From: Leisingera daeponensis
Lineage (GTDB): Bacteria > Pseudomonadota > Alphaproteobacteria > Rhodobacterales > Rhodobacteraceae
Direction of reading: 5' to 3'
DNA length: 64,000 nucleotides
Assembly (NCBI RefSeq): GCF_019801465.1
Contig: NZ_JAHVJA010000002.1
Span: 124,001 to 188,000, forward strand
Part shown: positions 58,810-64,000 of the stretch, piece after piece
Layout: the number at the start of each line of letters is the position of its first letter
Position numbering within the stretch: the stretch's first letter is position 1
Program-made: the position numbers and the translations under genes
The notes under the pieces: model-generated
Told to the model about the DNA's origin: nothing
Database searches by the model: none
Seen by the model: the letters and a program-made list of their open reading frames with translations, nothing else

Positions 58810-60699
58810 TCATGCCGCCGCCGCGGGCTCCCAGGGCCGGGTGAAATTGTTCAGAACCGCACCGATCTCCGCGTCCGAACTTCCGTTGGCCGCGACCTGC
58901 GCGACCAGGCCGCGCTTCTTGTCGTCAAGCACGCTGACAACGCGCGCGGCCACGCCTGCCTGTTCCAGCGCGCCGTTGTAGACACGGGTGATCGCCAGCT
59001 TGCGCAGGTCCGGCTTGAACACCTTGCCCACTGCGGTTTTCGGCAGCTGGTCCAGCACCGTCAGATGCTTGGGAATTGCGGCCCGCTCGTGCACGTGGGT
59101 CTTACAGTATTCCAGCAGCTCCGCCTCGCTGACAGTGGCGCCGTCGACCAGTTCCACAAAGGCGCAGGGCAGCTCGCCGGAATGAGCATCCGGCTGGCCG
59201 ATGGCGCCGGCAAAGGCCACCGCATCATGCCCCAGCAGCGCCTCCTCGATCTCTGCCGGGTCGATGTTGTGGCCGCCGCGGATGATCAGGTCCTTGGCGC
59301 GGCCGGTGATCCACAGGTAGCCGTCCTCGTCGATCCGGCCCAGATCGCCGGTGCGCAGGTATTTCCCCTGATAGTAGAGGTCCACGTTTTTGTCGGCTTC
59401 GGTGTATGTATTGCCGGCGTAAACGCCGGGGTTCGACACGCAAATCTCCCCCACCTCATCACGCGCGCATTCCAGCGCTCCGTCGTTGGTCTGCTTGACG
59501 ATCCGCACGTCCGTGTAGGGCAGCGGAATACCGACCGAGCCGACTTTCTTGTCGCCGCCCGGCGGGTTGCAGGAGACCAGGCAGGTGGCCTCGGTCAGGC
59601 CGTAGCCCTCGACGATGGTCACACCCGACGCGCTTTCGAACCGCTTGAACAGCTCCATCGGCATCGGCGCCGAACCGGAGAAGGCGGTCTTAACGGTTGA
59701 GATATCCGCATCCACCGGCCGCTGCATCAGCGCCGAAACCGCTGTCGGCACGGTGATGATGAAAGTAATTTTCCAGCGCTCGATCAGCTTCCAGAAATTG
59801 TCGAAAACCCCTTCCCCGCGATAGCCCTGCGGCGTCGGGAACACCACATGCGCGCCGGAGGCCACCGCCGCCATCACGATCACATGCACCGCAAATACAT
59901 GGAACAGCGGCAGCGGGCAGATGATGTTGTCTTCTTCGGTGAACAGCAGCGTGCTGCCGAGCCAGCCGTTGTAGATCAGCCCGGAATACTTGTGCTGCGC
60001 CACCTTGGGCATGCCTGTGGTGCCGCCGGTGTGGAAAAAGCACGCCACCCGGTCGCCGGCGCTGTCGGCAAAGCTCAGCGTCTTGGGCTGTTTCGCCATT
60101 TCCTTGGTGAAGCTCAGGTAGTCCGCATGGCTCGGCCGGGCGTCCATCTTGGGCCGGACCAGCGGCACGATCCAGGATTTCGGCGGCGTCAGATAGCGGT
60201 TCAGGTCCACCTCCAGCACCGTGTTCACGCCGGGCGCATGGCGCACCGCTTCCGCCACCTTCTGCGCCACGTCGGTCTTCGGAAAAGGCCGCAGCGTCAC
60301 CACAACTTTTGCCTGGGTCTCCCGCAGGATGGAGGCGATCTGCTCCGGCTCCAGCAGCGGGTTGATCGGGTTCACGATCCCCGCCACCGCGCCGCCCATC
60401 ATGGTCACCAGCGCCTCGGTGCAATTGGGCAGCACATAGGCCACCACGTCTTTCTCGCCGATTCCCAGTTTGCGGAACATGTTGGCCGCCTGGCTCACCT
60501 GATCCTTCAGCGTGCTCCAAGTCAGCGTTTCCGCCTTGTCCTGGGGCCCGGAAAAGATCTGATAACTGACCGCGTTGCTGTTTGGAAACTTGTCCGCAGT
60601 GCGCGTCAGCAACCCGTATAATGTGGCCGGCAGATCCCGTGCCTCATACGGCATTTCATTCTGCAGCGCATCGCGGTCCGCGATTCCCGAAAAACCCAT
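58810..60699 (-). CDS. Acyl-CoA synthetase (AMP-forming)
   Basis: A 629-residue ANL-superfamily enzyme. The phosphate-binding loop is in HTGGTTGMPKVAQHKYSG, EGYGLTEATCLVSCNPPGG is the A5 core, YLRTGDLGRIDEDGYLWITG the A7 and hinge region, and GKVFKPDLRKLA holds the C-terminal catalytic lysine position. It activates a fatty or other carboxylic acid to its CoA ester. The family is medium/long-chain-like but specificity cannot be read. It stands alone with its own terminator. RBS GGGGAGGAG lies before the ATG. Confidence 0.92.
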   Translation of the reverse strand: MGFSGIADRDALQNEMPYEARDLPATLYGLLTRTADKFPNSNAVSYQIFSGPQDKAETLTWSTLKDQVSQAANMFRKLGIGEKDVVAYVLPNCTEALVTMMGGAVAGIVNPINPLLEPEQIASILRETQAKVVVTLRPFPKTDVAQKVAEAVRHAPGVNTVLEVDLNRYLTPPKSWIVPLVRPKMDARPSHADYLSFTKEMAKQPKTLSFADSAGDRVACFFHTGGTTGMPKVAQHKYSGLIYNGWLGSTLLFTEEDNIICPLPLFHVFAVHVIVMAAVASGAHVVFPTPQGYRGEGVFDNFWKLIERWKITFIITVPTAVSALMQRPVDADISTVKTAFSGSAPMPMELFKRFESASGVTIVEGYGLTEATCLVSCNPPGGDKKVGSVGIPLPYTDVRIVKQTNDGALECARDEVGEICVSNPGVYAGNTYTEADKNVDLYYQGKYLRTGDLGRIDEDGYLWITGRAKDLIIRGGHNIDPAEIEEALLGHDAVAFAGAIGQPDAHSGELPCAFVELVDGATVSEAELLEYCKTHVHERAAIPKHLTVLDQLPKTAVGKVFKPDLRKLAITRVYNGALEQAGVAARVVSVLDDKKRGLVAQVAANGSSDAEIGAVLNNFTRPWEPAAAA

Positions 60700-60881
60700 A
60701 AATCTCCTCCCCGTTCCTCCGGTGCACGGCCGCTGTGCGGCCGCTGCACGGAGTGTGTCTCCGTTTTTTTTGCCCAGAGTATTGCAATCGCATGATTGCG
60801 CAAGCGTCAGGACAGGGTCACGCCAAGGCAGCTTGGGACGTGACGTGGCGCCAATTTGCGGTTCATTGGCGATTTCGTCGC

Positions 60882-60909
60882 AAAAACGCCCCGGACAGGG
60901 TCCGGGGCG
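60882..60909 (-). terminator. Terminator of the ABC exporter gene
   Basis: On the minus strand CGCCCCGGAC and GTCCGGGGCG form a 10-bp perfect stem with loop CCT, followed by TTTTT. It lies 24 bp past the stop codon. Confidence 0.92.
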
Positions 60910-60933
60910 GCTGATGTTTCCTGATTGCGGCGC

Positions 60934-62733
60934 TTATTCCGCCGCCAGCCCTTCGGTGAACTGCAGCTTGGCCAGGCGCGCATACAGCCCGCCCTGCGCC
61001 ACCAGCTCATCATGGGTGCCGGTGGCCACAATCCGCCCGTGGTCCATCACCACGATGCGGTCGGCCTTCTTCACGGTGGCCAAACGGTGCGCCACGATCA
61101 GCGTGGTCCGGCCCTGGCTCAGCTCATCCACCGCGGCCTGCACCAGGCGTTCGCTCTCAGCATCGAGCGCCGAGGTCGCCTCGTCCAGCAGCAGCACCGG
61201 AGCGTCGCGCAGGATGGCGCGGGCAATCGCGATCCGCTGTTTCTGACCGCCCGACAGCATCACGCCCCGTTCGCCGACAAAGCTGTCATAGCCGTCCGGC
61301 AGCTTCGAGATGAAATCATGCGCGGCAGCGGCCGCTGCTGCAGCCTCCACTTCAGCGTCCGAGGCCTCGGGGCGGCCGAAACGGATGTTCTCGCGTGCCG
61401 AGGCGGCAAAGATCACCGGATCCTGCGGCACCAGCGCGATATGGCGGCGGAACTCATCGCGCTGCAGCCGGGTCAGCGCCACGCCGTCCAGCTTCACCTC
61501 GCCTTGACTGGGGTCATAGAACCGCTGCAGCATCTGGATGATAGTGGTCTTGCCCGCGCCGGAGGGGCCGACAAAGGCCACGGTTTCCCCCGGTTTCACC
61601 GTCAGCGATACATCATCCAGCGCCGAGACATCCGGACGCGCGGGGTAGCGGAAGGAGACATTTTCAAACGCAATCTCGCCCTTGACCGGCGTCGGCAGAA
61701 CCTGCGCGGCAACCGGATCCAGCACTGTATCCTTGGCGTTCAGCAGCTCCACCAGCCGCTCGGTGGCCCCGGCGGCCCGCTGCAGCTCGCTCCAGATTTC
61801 CGACAGCGCCGCGACCGATCCCGCCACCAGCACCGCATAGATCACGAACTGAATCAGCGTGCCTTCGGTCATGACGCCCGCGCGCACATCATTGGCACCC
61901 ATCCACAACACGCCCACGATGCCCGAAAACACCAGGAAGATGACGATCACCGTCATGTAGGCCCTGGTCTGAATGCGGCGGCGGGACACGTCATAGGAGG
62001 TTTCCGTCAGCTCGGAAAACTTCAGCCGGCTGGCGGCTTCATGGGTGAAAGCCTGCACGGTCTGCACCGCCCCCAGCGCCTCGCCCGCGTTGCCGGAAGA
62101 AGCGGCGATCCAGTCCTGGTTCTCCTTGCTGATGGCGCGCAGGCGGCGGCCCAGCACCAGGATCGGCACAATGACCGCAGGCACGATCAGCAGCACCATC
62201 ATCGTCAGCTTCGCCGAGGTCAGCAGCATCAGCACCATGCCGCCCAGGAAAATCAGCAGGTTGCGCAGCGCAATCGACACCGAAGAGCCCAGTACCGACT
62301 GGATCAGCGTGGTGTCGGTGGTGATCCGGCTCAGCACCTCGCCGGTCATGATGCGCTCGTAAAACTCCGGGCTCATGCCGATCACCCGGTCGAACACCGC
62401 CTTGCGGATATCGGCCACCACCCGCTCGCCCAGCCGCGTCACCAGCGCATAGCGCACGCCGGTGCCCACCGCCAGCAAAGCGGCAATCACCAGCGCACCG
62501 CTGAAATAGAGGTTCAAGAGTTCGGAATCAGAGACCCGGAAATTGTCCACCACCCGGCGCACTGCCAAGGGCAGCGTCAGCGACAGACCCGCCGTCAGCA
62601 CCAGCGCACAGGTGGCAGCCAGCATGAGCAGGCGGTAAGGCTGCATGAACGGCCAAAGCGCTGACAGCACGCCAATCTTCCGGGATTTCTCCCGCTCTTG
62701 CTCCGCATTCGGGGCCGCTTGTCTCCGCGCCAT
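60934..62733 (-). CDS. ABC exporter, fused membrane-ATPase half-transporter (MsbA/ABCB-like)
   Basis: A 599-residue half-transporter. The membrane part (residues 25-330) has six helices, with RLGERVVADIRKAVFDRVIG and the coupling region NAGEALGAVQTVQAFTHEAA. The ATPase has Walker A VGPSGAGKTT, signature LSGGQKQRIAIAR and Walker B VLLLDEATSALD, all intact. It should work as a homodimer and export lipids, drugs or other hydrophobic molecules. I chose the ATG at 62733; the open frame to 62880 lacks a supported start. It is followed by a strong terminator. Substrate unknown. Confidence 0.9.
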   Translation of the reverse strand: MARRQAAPNAEQEREKSRKIGVLSALWPFMQPYRLLMLAATCALVLTAGLSLTLPLAVRRVVDNFRVSDSELLNLYFSGALVIAALLAVGTGVRYALVTRLGERVVADIRKAVFDRVIGMSPEFYERIMTGEVLSRITTDTTLIQSVLGSSVSIALRNLLIFLGGMVLMLLTSAKLTMMVLLIVPAVIVPILVLGRRLRAISKENQDWIAASSGNAGEALGAVQTVQAFTHEAASRLKFSELTETSYDVSRRRIQTRAYMTVIVIFLVFSGIVGVLWMGANDVRAGVMTEGTLIQFVIYAVLVAGSVAALSEIWSELQRAAGATERLVELLNAKDTVLDPVAAQVLPTPVKGEIAFENVSFRYPARPDVSALDDVSLTVKPGETVAFVGPSGAGKTTIIQMLQRFYDPSQGEVKLDGVALTRLQRDEFRRHIALVPQDPVIFAASARENIRFGRPEASDAEVEAAAAAAAAHDFISKLPDGYDSFVGERGVMLSGGQKQRIAIARAILRDAPVLLLDEATSALDAESERLVQAAVDELSQGRTTLIVAHRLATVKKADRIVVMDHGRIVATGTHDELVAQGGLYARLAKLQFTEGLAAE

Positions 62734-62900
62734 TCCGGATCCTTCTGCACATTGGTCTGGCGGGACTTGAAACCCCGCGCATTTGCCAAGGTTCATGGCC
62801 CCGCAGGTCCGGCGCGTCAAGCGCTGAGCAGTTTCAAAAAGCGCCTGAAAACAGCCGCGCACTGCGTCACAGGGTATCACTCAAGCGTGCTGGGAAGGTC

Positions 62901-62974
62901 TGGAGCGGGTAGCGGGAATCGAACCCGCACCTTAAGCTTGGAAGGCTCTTATGATACCATTTCACCATACCCGC
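62901..62974 (-). tRNA. tRNA-Gly (anticodon TCC)
   Basis: On the minus strand the sequence folds as a cloverleaf: acceptor GCGGGTA with TACCCGC, D-arm, anticodon loop CTTCCAA with TCC, T-loop GTTCGAATC, and encoded CCA end. A promoter with 17-bp spacing lies upstream. Confidence 0.95.
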
Positions 62975-62988
62975 TCAGGACATTTGCT

Positions 62989-63017
62989 GATTTAGGTGAA
63001 GCGCCGGGGAAGGTCAA
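62989..63017 (-). promoter_or_regulatory. tRNA-Gly promoter
   Basis: On the minus strand TTGACC (63012-63017) and TAAATC (62989-62994) are separated by 17 bp, and the tRNA begins 14 bp after the -10 element. This is a good sigma70-type match. Confidence 0.7.
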
Positions 63018-63150
63018 CCACCTTGTTTTCGTTTGCCTTTGCAGCGGCGGAAAATTCAGCGCGCCCCTTGCGAAAGCCCCGCCAAGCCCCCCAAATAACA
63101 GCGCAATCCCTCCGCCCCGCCGCCTGCTCAGAACACCGGAAGAAACCGCC

Positions 63151-63864
63151 GTGACCCGAAACCCTCAAACCGTTGTCATCACCGCCCACGGCCAGCCCTC
63201 GGCCCCTGCCCCGGCAGAGGCGGATCTGGCTGCGACGGCGGCAGCCGTTGCTGCATTTCTTCCCGGCTGGGACGTCCGCTCCGCCACCCTCGCAGCCGCC
63301 GGCCGCCTGGAGGCGATGATGGAGGACGGCGCGGTGGTCTATCCGTTTTTCATGTCGCGCGGCTATTTCACCGGCACGGTGCTGCCCGCCCGCCTTCAAG
63401 GCCGGCACTGCCGGTTGGCCACCCCGTTCGGCCTGGCCAGCGGACTGCCGGAAGTTGCCGCAAACGCCGTGCGCCGGGCGGCGGCAGACCGGGGCTGGAC
63501 GTTGGGCGCCCTCAATCTGATGCTGGCGGCCCACGGTTCCGCCCGCGGCCCGCGGGCCGCCGAGGCAGCGGAGGACTTCGCCGCCAGGCTCAGACCGCTT
63601 TTGCCGGGCTGCACTTTGTCGCTGGGCTACGTCGAACAAGACCCGCGGATCAAAACCGCCGCCGCCTCACTGCCCGCACAGTCGGTCTGCCTGCCCTTTT
63701 TCGCCCAGGCCGGCGACCATGTGAAACAGGACCTGCCGGAAGCATTGGAGGCCGCCTGCTTCAGCGGCATTGTGCTGCCGGTCGCCGGCGCCCTGCCCGG
63801 CGCCCCGGCACTCATCGCCGCGGCCATCCGCGCGGCAAGCCTTGATCAGGACGCCGCCGGGTAG
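63151..63864 (+). CDS. CbiX/SirB-like chelatase-fold protein
   Basis: A 237-residue protein with two chelatase-like halves. TVVITAHGQPSAPAPAEADL (residues 8-27) and LNLMLAAHGSARGPRAAEAA each have the HG-S/P metal-binding start of CbiX domains, and SLGYVEQDPRIKTAAASL and VCLPFFAQAGDHVKQDLPEA follow, with a second conserved histidine. CbiX/SirB enzymes insert cobalt or iron into sirohydrochlorin. No other cobalamin or siroheme gene is beside it, so the role is open. The start is GTG at 63151; the long open frame upstream crosses the tRNA-Gly gene and is not coding. Confidence 0.78.
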   Translation: MTRNPQTVVITAHGQPSAPAPAEADLAATAAAVAAFLPGWDVRSATLAAAGRLEAMMEDGAVVYPFFMSRGYFTGTVLPARLQGRHCRLATPFGLASGLPEVAANAVRRAAADRGWTLGALNLMLAAHGSARGPRAAEAAEDFAARLRPLLPGCTLSLGYVEQDPRIKTAAASLPAQSVCLPFFAQAGDHVKQDLPEALEAACFSGIVLPVAGALPGAPALIAAAIRAASLDQDAAG

Positions 63865-63922
63865 CATTAATTTTGCCCAAGGCGAAAAACGAAAATTAAC
63901 CCAGGCAAAAGCATTTGGCCTC

Positions 63923-63951
63923 TTGCGCCGGCACCGGGCATGTGATTAATC
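63923..63951 (+). promoter_or_regulatory. Candidate tRNA-Cys promoter
   Basis: TTGCGC (63923-63928) and TTAATC (63946-63951) are 17 bp apart. The -10 lies inside the perfect palindrome GTGATTAATCAC (63942-63953). The tRNA begins about 18 bp downstream. Confidence 0.5.
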
Positions 63952-63969
63952 ACGCCTTACACCACGGAT

Positions 63970-64000
63970 GGCGAGTTGGCGGAGTGGTGACGCAGCGGAT
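63970..64000 (+). tRNA. tRNA-Cys, 5' part (runs off the window)
   Basis: The last 31 bases begin with GGCGAGTTGGCGGAGTGG, followed by TGACGCAGCGGAT, which matches the acceptor strand, D-arm and start of the anticodon arm of alphaproteobacterial tRNA-Cys. The anticodon lies beyond the edge, so the identity is by similarity of the 5' half. Confidence 0.75.

Noticed and set aside
60925-62664. 579-codon plus-strand open frame opposite the ABC exporter
   Set aside because: Its product is full of His, Gln and Arg, without recognisable domains, and lies antisense to an intact ABC half-transporter.
62698-63150. N-terminal extension of the CbiX-like protein
   Set aside because: The extension runs antisense to the start of the ABC exporter gene and across the tRNA-Gly gene, so it cannot be a normal coding region; the GTG at 63151 gives a proper CbiX start.
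1-64000. Mobile elements, prophage or CRISPR array
   Set aside because: I found no transposase, integrase, phage gene, terminal inverted repeats or regularly spaced repeats anywhere in the window.

Overview
The window is a GC-rich, gene-dense, syntenic-looking stretch of chromosome from an alphaproteobacterium. The gene set points to the Roseobacter group of the Rhodobacteraceae (Leisingera/Phaeobacter/Ruegeria-like); this is an inference from gene content, not a database result. Pointers are a ScfR-family regulator with TTTGCAAA sites, a betT-betC-betB-betA cluster with divergent betI, DUF2927, DUF4453/YARHG and DUF1127 proteins, and an alphaproteobacterial type A RNase P RNA. I see no insertion sequence, prophage, integrase or CRISPR array.

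Layout. 1-3.9 kb: end of a Bcr/CflA-like MFS exporter, an autoregulated ScfR regulator, a patatin-like lipase and two small proteins. 4-10.9 kb: conversion of choline-O-sulfate and choline to glycine betaine (compact BCCT transporter, choline sulfatase, betaine aldehyde dehydrogenase, choline dehydrogenase, BetI), closed by a strong terminator. 11-16.5 kb: DMT transporter, pirin, a divergent ArgO/LysE-ArgP pair, a Clp-fold membrane protein and YebC. 16.5-23.5 kb: two SLC13/TrkA_C permeases facing each other, YmdB-type phosphoesterase, 5-formyl-THF cyclo-ligase and MgtE. 23.6-27.7 kb: guanine deaminase, a secreted CAP protein, 8-oxoguanine deaminase and HisN-type phosphatase. 27.8-32.7 kb: regulators, a quinone oxidoreductase, Bax-inhibitor-1 protein and GNAT enzyme. 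32.9-39.7 kb: rpmG, a membrane class III nucleotide cyclase that abuts rnpB, an amidase/lipoprotein pair, gatA-gatC and a metallo-beta-lactamase-fold hydrolase. 39.7-42.9 kb: a TetR-YciI-tag operon under a duplicated operator, tadA and a pseudouridine synthase.

43-48.5 kb holds the most system-like locus: XpaC-like protein, TelA, a DUF2927 lipoprotein, an SPFH protein with a C-terminal GYF-like domain and a double zinc-ribbon membrane protein, all co-directional and preceded by a structured leader and a possible 24-residue membrane peptide. It looks like an envelope-stress or toxic-anion module combining Ter/TelA-type and YdjG/YdjI-type parts. 48.6-54.5 kb: dtd and a four-gene peptide-type ABC importer with a textbook terminator. 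54.7-58.7 kb: a DUF1326-DUF2182 pair, a phosphodiesterase-type enzyme, a YARHG protein and an HSL-type esterase. 58.8-64 kb: acyl-CoA synthetase, an MsbA-like ABC exporter, tRNA-Gly, a CbiX-like protein and the start of tRNA-Cys.

Regulatory sites read directly from sequence include the ScfR sites, a 35-bp AT-rich dyad at 3.4 kb, two identical 16-bp operators in front of the TetR gene, sigma70-like promoters with 17-bp spacers for rnpB and both tRNAs, and about ten hairpin terminators. Many long antisense reading frames exist because of the GC-rich codon pattern; they were treated as shadows.
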